Positions 47,511 through 61,300 of a stretch of DNA of 64,000 bases are shown here, piece after piece. A model generated the notes under the pieces. It made no database searches. It had not been told where the DNA came from and was given only the letters and a program-made list of their open reading frames with translations. The translations under genes and the position numbers were made by a program. This DNA comes from Callaeas wilsoni (lineage: Eukaryota; Chordata; Aves; Passeriformes; Callaeidae), in assembly GCA_013398955.1 (NCBI GenBank), contig VWPU01018735.1:1-64000 (forward strand), in the 5' to 3' direction. Numbering within the stretch: position 1 is the stretch's first letter; each line of letters opens with the position of its first letter.

Positions 47511-50500
47511 ACTGTGCAGGTCTATCTCTGATGATCCTTCAGACATTCATCCTGACTTCTAGGGTCAAAAATCCAAATTCCTCTGACAAAGGACCCAGCC
47601 ACGTGTGAAGGGGAATGTGTTTGCACTATATGGCAAGCATACAGCACAAATCTTGAAGGTCTCTGCCTCATATAAAATGCTTTATTGTTTGTGATCCATG
47701 GCTGGCTCAGCATTGGAGGGCGTGGAGCCTGATTTGACTCAGAGGAGAGGTGCAGGTGAAGCTTCTTGGTTCTGGAATTGGGATAGATCACTGCTGGATC
47801 CTCATACTCTTATCCACAGCCTTTCTCCCTGTACCTGGGATTTTGTGCCCCTTAAGCAGTTGTTTGGGGGTTAAGGATGGCTTGGGGAGATAAGATGGGC
47901 CTCTCAGCCTGCCTGTCAGTGGCCCTGGCCCAGGGCTTTGGGTATCCATGAGCCTGGGGAGGAGGGGTGAGATCTTCCCTTTCAGCCCTCGACGCTGTGT
48001 GGATGCTCCTGTTGATGACCCAGTGGATGTGAGCTGACCCCAGGCAGCCCAAACCATGCTGGCCACGAGGGTGGCACGGTGTGCGACAGCTCAGCGTGCT
48101 CAGTGTCCTGGGGCTTTGTACCCACATGTGTGTGGTGCACACAGGGTCAGCGCCTTGGGAAGCTGATGGATGGTGACAGTAAGGGCCAAGCTGACCTGTC
48201 ATGGTCCCCTCGTGAAGCTGAGCTGTGGCAGGATGTCCTTCCTCTAGCTGAGGTGGATGTTTCCACCTCTTGGGCTCTGTTTTATGTAGGAGATAACTTG
48301 CTGCCTGTGTGACTCCCCTTTCAGCAGTGTGTGTTCACCCCATTCTCTGGCACAGCCAATGTTAGTGCAGGAGTCTCCAGGTCGTGAATGGTGCTCTGAG
48401 CCCCCAACCCTCCTCTTCCTCTCACCCATTGCTTCAGGCCCTGCTGCCTGGATAAGGCGTTGCTGTAGTGAGGGTATTTTTTTTTCAGGATGCTTCTGTT
48501 TCGTCCTTCCATCCTGTCCCTTAGGATGGTGCCCATCCTGCCCCACAGCAGCCTCCTCCAGACACCAACATGCTGTTCCCATGGGAGCAATTTCCCATGT
48601 AGGCAAATCACAGCCCCTTCTTCAGAAACTGCTCGTGGCAGCAGCACAGGGGAATCCTATCTTTTTCCAGGAAAAGAAGAACAGACGAGCCCAAGGCTAG
48701 CACGGGGTACCCGCAGTGAGGGTGGAGACACTTCTGCCTTCATCTCAGTAAATGTACTCTGGCTTCTCCAGCAACGGATGTTCACATCTCAGCTGGGTTC
48801 TGGGCTTGGCTTTGTGCTGGGCTTTGTTTTATGAAGCTGGGCTGTCTCAGCTCTGGGAGCTCAGAGGGTTGAGCAAGTGGGGGTTGAGCTGCAGATCTCA
48901 TGGTGAACTGGGGGACAAAAGGAAAGTGCTTTGTGGTGCCTCCCCTCACAGTCTCCTCCTTTCATCTGCCTAACCCCTTGATTTTTTTCACCTCTGGTTT
49001 TGTTTTTTTTTTTTTACTATTACCTGGATTTTGCATGGGGGGGCAGGCTGGAGGAGGGGGGGGGCATGTGCACTGAATCTATTCAAGGAGTTGTGATCTC
49101 TGCATTTCATTTTGCAGTTCAGCTGGAAAGATCTCATTTCCAAATACACCCACACACAGGCACAGCAAGAGAGGAGAGTGCAGGGGAAGGAGGGAGCTAC
49201 TCAAGGGGGATGGTGCAGCATGGGCAGGTCTGGGGGCCATGGCATGGGCACTGGAAGCCTTGGCAAATCTGGCTGGGAATGGTCCACAGCCTTTATCCGA
49301 GGGCAGGAGATGCCTCTGCCCTGTATCTCAAGGCTCTGCAGGTGCTTGGCTGCCCTGTGAGTGCCTGGCTGCTTTAGTCCCGAACAAAGACTGGCTGAGA
49401 GGAGCAAAGGTCCCTGAGCAGAGCCCATGCCCTGAGCCTGGCAGTGGCCCTAAGAGCATCTGGGGGGACTCCAGGGCAGTTTTAGAACTGCCCACAGTGT
49501 GTGTGTGTACATACACATGTCCCCACCACAGGCTGAGCAGAGCCCAGGACATGGCTGCACCATGGTGAGACCTGTTTTTGCAAAGGAAGAAGAGAAAAGG
49601 CACAGAAGGAAGTCACAAAACTCCTCTCCCAGTGACCTCCAAGACAAAATCATCTTGTTTCCAAAGATGAGCCAGTGCTGGAGTGATTCCTTTAGTCTGT
49701 AACTCCCCATTCACACTGTCTCCCTCCAGGGCCTTCCTTGCCAATCAGGTCCTGACTCCAGCTCTTGGGTTCTGGAGGAGCTGGTGGTACGGTGGATGCA
49801 TCCTTCATCTCCCAGTGCTGTCAGGGCTGGGGTTAGTGGAAAGCAAATTAACCTTCATCCTGGTGGGCATCTAAATGTGCAGCAGAGGGTAAAAGTGAGG
49901 AGCTGAGCAGATGGGGACTTGGTGGTGGTAGAAGGTTTTGGAGAGACACCTCAGTCTGCCTAAGCTGGGAGCTGACAGTAACCTTGCCTCTAAGTCAGTG
50001 TGCCGGGGCAACGTGGGGGCAGTTACCTGAGCCCCCAAATCTGGGTCCTTCCCTGGCTTCAGGACTTTGGAGCAGCTTGGGGTGCTGGGGTGTTGCCACA
50101 GGTACCTGCACTCCCATCCAGCTTCCCCTCAGGCCTCCTGGGTGGATGCTGGTGGCATGTCTCAAGCTCAGCCCCCACACCCTGAGTCCTTCCACCATCC
50201 CTTTGGGTCAGCGTGTGATTTTTTCCATCACTCTGAAGTGGCTGAGCTCATACAACAATATTCCCTGGGCCAACACTGCTCCTTTTTGAAGTTCCTTGTT
50301 TTGGTATTCCTCAAGCTCTGTATCTTCAGGCATGAAACACAACACCCCTTGGTGCTGGAGGCTTTTCCCTGATGCCGTGGCTTTGGTTATCCCCAGCGTC
50401 CTGCTGCCAGGTGAAACCACTGCCCTGTTCTTGAGCTGCTGCTGGTGGATGCCATCACCTCCCAAACTCATCACAAGGCTTAAAAGGTGGTAAAATAGGA

Positions 50501-51208
50501 TCCTTTGGTCACCTTGGCATGCCGCAGCATGTGGAAAGGCAGCCACTGGAGCGTGCTTGGGGCCATGTTTGTCTTAGCCAGTGGCCACGACTGGAGCCGG
50601 GGCTCTGTCAAGCAGTGAAAATGCCAGAGCAGTGAGTTTATCCCACAATGTTTGATTTGTGGTCACGGTGGAAGCTGGGTCGGGAGTGACAGTGGAGGAT
50701 GCAGCAGAAAAGAGCAATTTCGAGACAGTCGTGAAAACATGGTGCTAAAAGTTGGGATTTTCGCCTTTGTTTTTCCTCCCCCGCTGCTGGCTGCACTGGC
50801 GGTGAGGTGAAGTTTATGGGAGAAATAGAGCGGTTCTGGGAAATATTTTGCCTTGCTTGTATTGTTGAATTTTATTTTCTTTTTCTGGCAGCGGATGAAG
50901 GAAATGGGAACACAAACAGCTTGGCCAGTGGGGTATTGGTCCAGAATCAGCCTGGGCAGTGAGAGGCTGCTTGCTGGGGACAGAAAATACTCGAAAGCAG
51001 ACAGGGTTTTCATTGTTTTCATTCCTCTCCCTTTCTGTTCCTGTGCTCAGCTGGCTCTTAGGATGCTGTTAAACGAGGGGTGTACACATCCTGCTGTTAA
51101 GGCAAGGATATGTGTTGATGCTCCTGGCCTCCTGTGTGTTTTCACTGATTAAAATCTTAATTTCTTCCATTTTTTACAAGATTTTGGGTTTCTGTGCCGA
51201 GCTGGAGA

Positions 51209-51222
51209 GTCTCTATGGCAAC
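51209..51222 (+). promoter_or_regulatory. X-box-like RFX motif
   Basis: GTCTCTATGGCAAC, one base different from the motif at 26921. It lies in CACNA1G intron 1. Confidence 0.4.
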
Positions 51223-51599
51223 AGCTACAGGCAACGTTTTTCTGTAACCTTTTTTTGGAAGATGAGAGGAAGAAGATGAGTGCATGGTGCTGGAGCATCA
51301 ATAGCTACTTGAATACCCCAAATATTTGGGGTGGTGAGTGCTGGGAGAGAAATGGAATTGAAAGACAGAATTACTTCATGCCCACGAAGCCAAGTGCCTG
51401 GGCCCTGACTGGACCTCTCTCCCCTCTGCTAATTATAGCATTTTTTGACTGTGGAGAGTGCAGAGTCCCATCCACCCTCACATCCATCCCACCCCAAGGC
51501 CAGGGGTTTCTCACTTGGATCTGTCATTTCTGGAGTTTAGAGCCATTCTTGGAGTGTGACTGCAGCAGCATTTCAAGACACAATTAAAACCTGAGCCTT

Positions 51600-52010
51600 T
51601 TAGGAAAAGTTGTAGCATGTAATGGAAAGGAAACCAGCTGGGCTAGATTGAAGCATAATAGGTTTTGGGAGTAATTTTTAGAATCTTATACTGTAGGTCT
51701 TTCTAGAAAGATACTCTATAATTTAATAACATGTTATACTCCTATATGTTTTATTTAAATCATCCTATAGTAATCATGTAGGAGGAATCTAATTTTCCAC
51801 TACAGGGTAATATACCTTTCTGTAGGTTTTTGGTTGTGTTTTGTAAAAAATTTTGGCCCATTGGAGTTAAATGAAAAAATTGCATACTTCCTAGAAAATC
51901 TAACAGAATGATGAGAAAATAATACCCTTAATTTATCTAATACAGCATGTGAGTATTTTCCATAAGGGTTTATATAGCTGCATAAAAACCCAGTTAGGGC
52001 CTGTTGGGGA
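51600..52010. other. Strongly AT-rich island
   Basis: A 400-base segment far richer in A and T than the rest of the window, containing short palindromes such as TCTTTCTAGAAAGA and TAACATGTTA, and recurring CTGTAGG/CTATAG words. It may be a worn DNA transposon or a regulatory element. I could not establish terminal repeats. Confidence 0.3.
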
Positions 52011-52889
52011 GGTGATTTGAGATAGGATGGAGATGGGTTCAGATGCTGTCCTGGCCAAGCAGTGTGGGGGCTCTGAAATGGGGCCTGGGACTGTCTAAAG
52101 GGGGAAAAATTAAAAATAAATAAAAGCCAGGACTTTCTTGCATCTCTCTTTCCACTCCTAGGATGCAGTTAGAAAGATAATGGAGTGGTGGGTGCAGGGC
52201 TATGGCATGAACTGCTGGAGCAGGGTGAGACTGCGGTCTGGATCTTTTGCCAGGAGCTGGAGAAAGGAGCAAGGAGCTCTCCATGCTTGGAGAAATGGGC
52301 CTTGGAAGTAGCAGGCAGGGGCTGTGCCACCCTGCGTGGCTGTTTGTAGCAGGCTGAGGGAGGCGGGAGGGTGGTCCATGACAGGGCAGATGATGCTCTT
52401 GCCTGTATTTTGCAGCACTGCCTTGTCTGTAAGGGCTGAGTTATGCGGTGGTTTTGCCTGGTGACACATGGATTTGGCCATACTAAATGCACCAAAATGG
52501 GGCAAAGATTCTCTGTGCCGTGCGGATGGGCAGGTGTGACAGAGTTCAGTGGGCAGATGGCAACTGGGCCCTTTCGTGAGCGCTTACCCTCCTTTGTGGG
52601 CTCTGTGTCAGCTGTAACCACACCAGTAAAAGCCCGTGGCTGGGATGCTATGCTCACTTATGGAGAAGGCACACTCCATGGGCTGGGGCACTTTTGGTTC
52701 TCCATGAAAAAATGCAGGACTGGGCTCCCTCTTCAGCTTAGCTTGGAGCTGCCTGTCCCTGTGGTGTCAGGGACTTGCATGGCCAGGTCCCCACTGGGAT
52801 CCTAGGGAGCTGGTGCCATCCCAGAGAGAGAGAAGGGAAAGGTGGTGGCCTTGGTTCTTCAGGTCCCCAGAGGACAAGCACCTTTTAAT

Positions 52890-52992
52890 AGCTATGGCAA
52901 CTAATAAGCCCTGCGTGGTGACAGCCCTTCTGTCTCCATGGAAACGGACCGAGTATCACATAGCAACATGTGCCTCACGTACCCATGGAAAC
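52890..52992 (+). promoter_or_regulatory. CACNA1G: Cluster of RFX X-box-like motifs
   Basis: Two near-full X-boxes, GTCTCCATGGAAAC (52932-52945) and GTACCCATGGAAAC (52979-52992), repeat at a 47-bp spacing. Half-sites TATGGCAAC (52893-52901) and ATAGCAAC (52960-52967) lie with them. Four related motifs in about 100 bases is unlikely by chance and suggests an RFX-bound intronic element. Confidence 0.45.
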
Positions 52993-53269
52993 GGCCCGGT
53001 AGCTTTTTAGCATCCTCTGTTAGATCTCTGCTCTGGGAGGTGGTGGTGGGGTTTATCCCGAGGTGAACCCACCGCTGTGGGGAGGGGGGGACTAGAGTGA
53101 AACTGGGGAGGAGGGTCCCAAGGGCTGCAGGAAACCAGAGGCTTTATGGGAATCAGGCATGCAAGGTGCCCCCAGGGGCAGTCCAGTAGGGTGTTCCCAG
53201 GCTGATGAAGATGTGGAAGGTGCTTGCTATCCAGTTTTTGTCTTCCTCATGACAGCAGCGGGACTTGGT

Positions 53270-53282
53270 GGGGGGGGGGGGG
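53270..53282 (+). repeat. G13 homopolymer
   Basis: Thirteen consecutive G, within intron 1 of CACNA1G. Confidence 0.9.
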
Positions 53283-56200
53283 TGCAAAATAATTTGAATT
53301 TGAATATTGTGGGCTTTGGGTTACTGAAGGAGAAGAAATAGAAGAAATATAAAAGATGATTAGGGCTGGAGGGCTGGAAACCACCTCACCAAAGGCAGAA
53401 TGGTGTCACAGTAGGATACTCACAGCTGGGTTTTCTTTGTGGTTTCTGGAGCCACCTCATCCTCAAGCTGGGGTTTTCCAAGCCACTAAAATGAGGTGTA
53501 GAGGCTGGGAGTGCCTCTCCTCAGTGGGCAGCACTCAGCAAGGGGGAGGCAGCAGGACACATGCTGTCTCTCCCTGCAGCCTCTGCCATTTCTTGCTCAG
53601 CAGCTCATTAACCAGCCTGAGCTGTTACAAGTTAATTAGGATTTGTAGCTGGCGAGTGTGAAGGGTTTGTTGGGGTCACACCATGCTGGGGTTCATGTAA
53701 AACACTGTGGATGTCAAGTTGCCTACATGTGCTGGGTGCAGCAATCGCTCTGAACCGCTGTAGCAAATGCAGCCTTCCCCAAATTTATCCACTAAGAGGC
53801 TGAAAATTTTAGGAATTCATTTATTTGGAACTGTTGGAGCATTTCTTGCAAATGCATTTCTTCCCCCGTTGTTGCAATGTGTTTTTAATGAGAAGTCTGC
53901 ATGGACACTTAGGAGTATCCCTGGTTTCTGTAAACATTCATGTGAATAAACGTGATGGCTTTGGGAAGGTTTACAGGTTTGGTGTTTTAAAGGCTGTGAG
54001 CTGAGCCGGTTAATTTTTTTTTTTCAGACCTACCAATTGTCTCTTATTTTTTTTTTTTTCTCACAGCTTTTTCTTGGTCTGTGGCGGGCTGGGAGACACC
54101 TGTAGGTGACACGGTCAGCAGTGTCCAAATCCCACTGGTTTTTTGGGGAATGGGAGCTCTGATTTTGCCCAAGTGCTTTTTGAGTGGGACTGGGGAACTT
54201 GGAAACTTTTGGAGTTTTCCCTGTGGTTTGTGTGTTATGGGAAGATAAATGTGAGTCAAGAGCAGGTCCTGTGGGGGAGGTGTTTTCTGTGGGAAAGTTT
54301 GGGGTTGTGGGTCCGTCCTGATCAGACATGAAACTGGTGCCACGATGGATGAACATTAAAACTGGAAAATCTCTGCTGAAGCTCTTCTGGCTGTTGGGGC
54401 TGGCAGCAAAGAGACCCCTCTGCGGTTGTGCTGTGCCCTGATTGATGATCTCAGGCCTCCATTCAACCAGCAGAAAGCTGATTAAATAAACAAATAAATA
54501 GGGAATTGCGATAAAATTTCCAACTGTCGGGCTTCTTACCCCAACAAGTATTTGCTTCTGGGATGGGAGTTAGCCCATCAGGTACCCCTATGCCAGCTCT
54601 GGGCAAGAGTCGCCCCCTCTGGCTCCCTGGTGCTGGAATGGCTTTTCCTGATGCATGCAGGAGGCTCAGTGATAATGGCATCAGCGCCAGCCTCAGAGGA
54701 AGGTTGCAGCCTGCTCAGCGATGTTTAATTAAATCTGAAATCCTGGCTGTTATCTCCTGGGCTTTGGCTTGGGATGTCACGGGTAGGGAATCAGTGAAAG
54801 GAAATAAAGATAATTAGAGCAACTTCAAGGGCTGTTGTGCTTCCAGCAAGTGGAGGGCTGGAGGCTGGGTGGGCTGCAGTGAGACTAAGCTGTGGTGCTC
54901 CTTTGGGATGTGCACAGCATGGATGGGATCACTCTTGGGGAAAGACTGAGCTACCACTTCAGCTGAGCGCTGTCCAAATCAGGGATTTGTACAAACCCAG
55001 AGCTCAGAGTTGGCAGTGCCATCTCCAAACCCCCCTAAATGACTGGGCAGTTCCAAGCCAGCAGCAAACATCCCCTGCAGTGGGTGTCTTTCCCCCCGCC
55101 CATTTTTTAGGGACCTGCTTATTAAGGTTGTGAAGAGCCTGGTTATAGATGAGATACAAATGTACAGTTAACACAGCAACTTCCCAAGGCCAGTGTAAGT
55201 ATTCTGGTATTTAAACTAGCAGAGCAAAGGGGAAAAAAAAGAGGAAAAAAGCAAAAGTGGCTCTAATTGAGGTCAGTATTTAAACAATGAGGACCAATTA
55301 ATGCTCCTGAATCAGTACGTCTGGGTGACTGAACCAACACATCCCCACCAAGGGCTGGTACAGGCTGAGAGCTGGCCTGGGGTGAGCTGCTGCTGTGGTG
55401 GAGGTTTCAGTGTTGGCAAAGAGTTCACTGTTGACAGAGATTTTGGTGTTGGCAGGGTTGTCGTTGGCAGCCCTGAAGGATGCTGTGGGCTGAAGCTGGT
55501 GGTTGGCTGTTGAGGGCACTGGTGGGCAGATCCTTCTGCCTCCAGCTTTGCAGGAACCTGTGAAAATCCACTTACACCCCCAAACCATAGTCCCTTACCC
55601 ACTACACTTCCATCACCAGTTCTTTAGGCTAGAGTAGATTAAACTGGGGGGCAGGGGGAGAAGATTCGCGGCCAGGAATGGGGTGGGGGAGCTGTGGACA
55701 TCCCTCCCCTCACTTTTTGGCCAGCTGAGCCTTTCCAGGGTGCTGACTTAGCAGATGTCCAGCATTCCCAGACTCACATTTTTATTCTTCTCTATTGCTC
55801 TTCCAAGAAAACCCACGTGTGCATGGGAAGGGGAGATTATCACATTAGTATTAAATACCCTGAGGGAAGATGAGGAGGGTGGGTTGTTTTTCCTGGTCTA
55901 TCTCTCAAGGACAGCTGGGCTGAGCAGCAGCACGTGCTTGTGGGATGTGGCACCCATGGGTGCAGCCGTGCTGGGCAACACAGTGTGGAGGCAGCCAATG
56001 CCTTCCTGGGGAGTCTGCACTCCTAGCAGGCAGGAGAGCACAGCAGGGAGGAGGAAAAAAATCCTCGTTGTTGTTATTCCATGAATTTTATACATTGAAC
56101 TGATGCATATGGCAGATGAGATGATTTGCCTCCAGGCACACAGGAAAAGCGACGTGAGGCAGGATCTTTTTGGCAATCCTGCGTCTTAAGCGTGAGATGA

Positions 56201-58344
56201 AATCTTCTGGGCTGGGAGGGGGGTGGAGGAGCTGTGGTTTGGGACCTCTTGGGGTCACGCTGTCCCTGGACCACGGAGCTGGGTGAGGCTGCAGCTCGCC
56301 CTAATGGTGCTCCTTTCTTCCCCCATCCTTTCAGAGGAGGGGAGAAAGTTGCTTCTATTTCCACCGTCTCACTCCGTTTCCAGGTTAGGAATCCAGGACG
56401 CTCTCAGGTTTGCTGGAGGAAGGTGAGGGAAAGACTGTAAAACCTGGCTGTGCTCAGGAGATTATTTATGGCCGGGTTCGGTGCCACGTTCGATGCTTTT
56501 TGCTGCCTCGTTCCCACCTCCCACGGCCCCTCGCTGCAGCTGGGCTGGAGGAGGAGGAAGGGGAAAACGCCGTTGGCAGCTCCCACGGGGTCTGATCCTG
56601 CCCTGCTTGGGCAGTGGGGGAGATGAGCACGTCAGGTCTCTGCAAGGTGCTGAAACAGTGGGTCTCGCCTGGCATCTCACCTGGCCTGGCTGGAGGAGCA
56701 TAAGGGACAGGAGGCTGGTGTCAGCTCCCTGCAAGGTGACACAGATCCTGGGGACCCCCTCCCCCTAGCCCCTCCTGCTGTCGCCGCAGAGGATGCGTGG
56801 GCAGACGGGATGAATGAGTGGTGCCTTCGGAGACGCTCGGAGCAGGTGCCAACCAACGTGGCTTGAAATACCTCATCACCGTTAAATAGGTGGTGTTTAC
56901 TTTGTGTATGAAAAGGTAGAAAAAAGCCTGTTTGCTGGCCGAGCGTGTCAGTGGGAGCTTCCTCCCCCTCTTCCTCCTCTCACCTCGCCACCTGCAGTGC
57001 CCTGTGACCACCATGAGGTTGAGGATGCTGCAGGTTGCGAGGCCATCGAATATCAGGGAGGGTGCAGGACGCATCCCTTGTACCGCTCCGGGTGCAAGAG
57101 CACGGGCAGGCTGCAGTGCTGGAGGGGTGTCAGGTCTCGAGTGCTGGTGTAACTGTGATCCATCTGTGTCCCTGGGAGTCAAGCAGAGTTCCTGGAAGTG
57201 CCCGTGGTCTCAGTGCTTCAGCCCCTGCCCTTGGCTGTTATTTCCCTTCGTGCTGGTAGGGAGTCAGTGAAACCAGCACCGACACAAGGAGTTTAGAATG
57301 GGCACAAACAGCGGCTTTTTTTGCCTCCAGCCGCATCCTGAGCTGCAGATGAGAAGTGTGATTTATGTTTTCATGCTTTTCTAGCGATTTCTAGTGTGTT
57401 CCCACGATTCCAGCTGCCAGGACAGCCGGGGAAGCAGCTGGCTGGGCGAGCTGGCATCACCGGGTACTCCTCGCTCCTCGTGGCTGGCCCACGCCTGCCC
57501 AAGTAAAAGCTGGGGAGAACACGGAGCTTGCAGGCTGCGGCTGGAGGTGCGGAGGGTGCTTTAGCAAACTGGCATGTTCTAAAATTACCGAGGCAGGCAC
57601 CCTGCTGGGGAAACTGCTCGCAGGGTGCTGTGGATCCCATTTCCTCAGCAGCTCCTCGCTGCTGGAGAGGCCGATGGCACAGCATCTTCCGCGGATAGAG
57701 GGGCACCAGCGTTGGGTCAGGGCAGCTGGTGCTGAGTGGGCTGCGGAGACCCCCCCACGCGCATGTTTGTGGAGAGTAAATACTGTCATTTTGCATTATA
57801 TCCCCGCTCGCTGCCACACAGGCGCTGCCGACGCTGCCTTGCGCCCACCCTGCCGGCAACCTGAGCCCAGGCGGCCGCGGCCAAGAGCAGGCGCCGGCCA
57901 AACACGAGCGGCTTCGCCAGCTGCACTCTGTGGAGCAGCTCCATTGATTAAGAGTGTTGCGTAACCTCTAACGAGGCTCCTCCCCGGTTTGCAGCCACTT
58001 GCTTCTCTCCGCTCTAATTAAGCTGGCGCGCGATGCCCACTGGGTTTGCTTTCCGAGGAGGGCTGCTGCTCACCATCTCGTCTGCCCCGGTTTTAAGTGG
58101 TTTTTTAACGCTGTGTCAGTGGTGGGGCTGGGGACAGGGACACCTGGGAATGCGCCCAAGGCATCGTGAGCATCACTGCTGCCCGTGGTGCGGGATGAGG
58201 CGGCTGCTGCTCCAGCACTGCCGGCCTGAGCTGCTGCTCACCCACTGAAAATACGCAGAGGCGCTGCTGCCTGGAAGGAGGAAAAAGCTGAAATATTTTT
58301 CTTGGAGAGAGGAGGGAGCCAGGATGGGACGGGAGGGGAGGGAC

Positions 58345-58377
58345 GCAGCGTGCCTGCAGCGTGCCGGCAGCGTGCCG
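58345..58377 (+). repeat. Short tandem repeat, 3 x 11 bp
   Basis: Three copies of GCAGCGTGCCG, the first with a T as its last base. Simple minisatellite. Confidence 0.9.
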
Positions 58378-61300
58378 GGAGGGGATGGCTCCTCTCTGCC
58401 TTGACCCTTAGGGCCGGGCACGGTCCTGTTGGCTCGAGCTCGCTCTTGCTGACACGCACCATTGGCAGCAGCCGCCTGAACTGGAGATGCTGTGGAGAAA
58501 CTCGATAGGCTTTAGCTTTGCGGGAAATGAAATGAGGAGAGGGCGGGGGGTCTGGCTTTCCTGCTTGGGGCTGAGGGAACAAGAGAGGAACCTGCAGTGG
58601 CATTTCGAGTGTTGCACAACTTGGCACAATTGACAGTGGGTTGGTTGTCTCATGCTGTTCCCTCTGTGCGTGGCCTTCTTCTTCCCTAGCCCCAGCTCTC
58701 CCCTTCTTCCCTAGAGGAGCAGCTGGTGCTGGAAGCTCCTCCTAGATGATGGCTCCAGGGAGGACATGCCCCATGAGCCCCTTTGCCTCCCAGGGAGGGG
58801 AAGACGCGTGATGGAAACCCCTTACAGGGAGGCTGATGGTCCTGTTTCGCCTCCTGGGGGTTACAGAGGGACAGTGCTGAGCCCCAAGGGGTGCTTGCTC
58901 CTTCGTGGAGGTGGTAGCAGGGAGAGGGAGACGTCCCAGGGGTGGCCCCTTTGGGACTGAGCCAGCCTTGTGATCCTGCTCCCGCGGGGTGGATGTTGGG
59001 TGGCTCTGTGTCCCCTATCCTGCTGTCGTGGTCCCCCCAAAGGTACCTGCAGCTCAGCTGGGAGAGCCCCATGAAAGCAGCCCCGAAGTGGGTGGCTGCC
59101 TCTGCTGGCTTGTCTCGCTTGCAGTCCTGCTGGAATGCCTCCCTGCATGCAAGGAGCATAAGGGGTTGGGATCTCATGGGATCCAGCTCTGCACTGGCAG
59201 GTCCTGGGGACTTGGCATCACAGGGGGCTCAGGAAGTCCCAAAGTCTGTCCTGCCCCCATCAGCAATGCAGGAATTGCAGGGAGAGTGTCATCCCAAACC
59301 AGTGAAGTGGAATGAATATTTGGGAACTGGCAGCTCTCTGGCTTTTCTCCCACCACTCACGACCTTCCTCTTGCTCATGCAGACAATTTTTGTATTTTAC
59401 TTCTTAAAATACATATGCATGTGTATAAATACTGTATCTTGGCAGCTACTGTTCCTCAGCACCTGCTATTTCCCTGGGAAAACGGGGATTTGGTAATGGA
59501 ACAGCCTCCCTGGTCCCTGGGGCCTCGTAAACCTGGCTGTTGTTTATGGCACTGCGCGGCAGTGTTCTCGCTGCTACTCCGCTCTCCTCCTCTGAGCGTC
59601 TCCCTGGCTGGACCCTGCCACGGAGGCATGGGCTCCTCAGGGGTCACCTTCCCCTGCTCCCCACTCAGAGTTTGCTGGGGGCTCTTTGTGACAGTTGAGT
59701 TGTTTGAAGGTGCAGGGCAGAGCTGGTCGTGGCTCAGTCCTGGAACATCTCCTTCTTGAGTTTACCCCAATGTGTCCCTGAGAATGGAGCCACTGCTTTG
59801 GGTTTGGATTTTAATGACATGCTGGCTTCTAATAAAAATAACCTGGGTGAACTCATGGCCGGTCCCATTTACTGGCCAAGGGTACCGCTCTGGGTTCCAG
59901 TAATGGTGGGGCAAAGGCATTGCATGGCCTTTGCACCCTCACAGGGGCTTTGTGGTTTGTCCTCACACCATCCACGCTCTACCTTTTGCTGTGGCTTTGG
60001 GACCCTCATCCTCCTGCCAGCACCCATGCAGCTGGGGCAGCCTCTGCCATGGTCACTTGTCCCTTTGCTGCTGTGGCAGAGGCACAAGACATCACCATCT
60101 TCCTCCTTTTCCTCTCCATCACCACTGGAGTGAAAGGCTTGTGGGATGCTGGGCCTTGATGGGGAAACTCCTGCCCTTTGCTCCCTGCTGCTGGATTCCC
60201 AGCATGGCCCCATGGAGGGAAAACCCAGCCTGGGGGCAGCTGTGGGGTTTTATAACCCTGAGAATAAATCCTAGTGCCCTCCCTGCCTCTCGGGGGAGCA
60301 GGGTCATGTCACTGCTCAGGAAACCACTCCCTGGGAGCGACAGCTTGTTAAAGAGGGAAAGAAACCCAAGGGGGCTGGATTGGCATGGGACTGGGAGTTG
60401 GGGCACAGGAAGGCTGGTGGTGAATGTGCTTCCTGCACGCTCCCCACTGCTCTCAACACGTGCTCAAGGTTTTTCCCCAGTTCAGGTGTGGGACCATGGT
60501 GTTTTGGGGGGGACACAATCGCACATGGAGGACAGCAATTCTGCTCTGTACCTGCAGAGTCTTGGGCTTCATTTTCACTCCCACGTGCGGTGAATCTGGT
60601 TTGAGGGAGCCTGAAAAGGGATGAGCTGTGGGGTGATAGGTTGACCCAGGAGAGGACAGACTGTGGGGTGATGGGGGATGTGAGACCCAGACTCCACTAA
60701 CTCCCCATGGACATGTAAGGCTGGGCGTGAAGGTGTGCAGGGTACCTTGGGGGATATGCAGTGAATCTGATTCTGGGTGTCACCAGTGGGCATGACCCCA
60801 CTTTTGAGGGAGCACAGGCAGGCAGTGGGACAGCAGGTATGGCCTCGGAGGCTGAGTGCAGAGGCAGAGTGCTCTGCCCACCCTGGCCGTCCCTTCACTG
60901 ACACTACACTGCCAGTGATCCAAACTAGCCGTGCCCTCAGCTGTCACCCATCATGAGAACATGTGTGTGGTCCACAGCACTTGCCATATCTCCTGGCATG
61001 ACATCCCAGCCTCTGTTGTTCCCCACTCGCTCCATCACCAGGGTGAAAACTGCCCAAATATGGGCCCTGCCTGGAAGCATTGGCAGCAAATGCCTCACCT
61101 GGGTCTCTGTCTCCCGCTGGGGTCCCTGGCTCTTGCCCAGTCTCTGCTGCGCGCTCAGCACCTCCTAAGGGGAAGGAAAACCAGGCGAATAATTCACCCT
61201 GAATTATTCAGCTCGCTAATTTATTAGCTGGACAGACGTCACTGCATTCCTTCGCTGGGCTGCCCACCAGCAGATCCCAACCTTCTGAAAGTGGAGAGCA

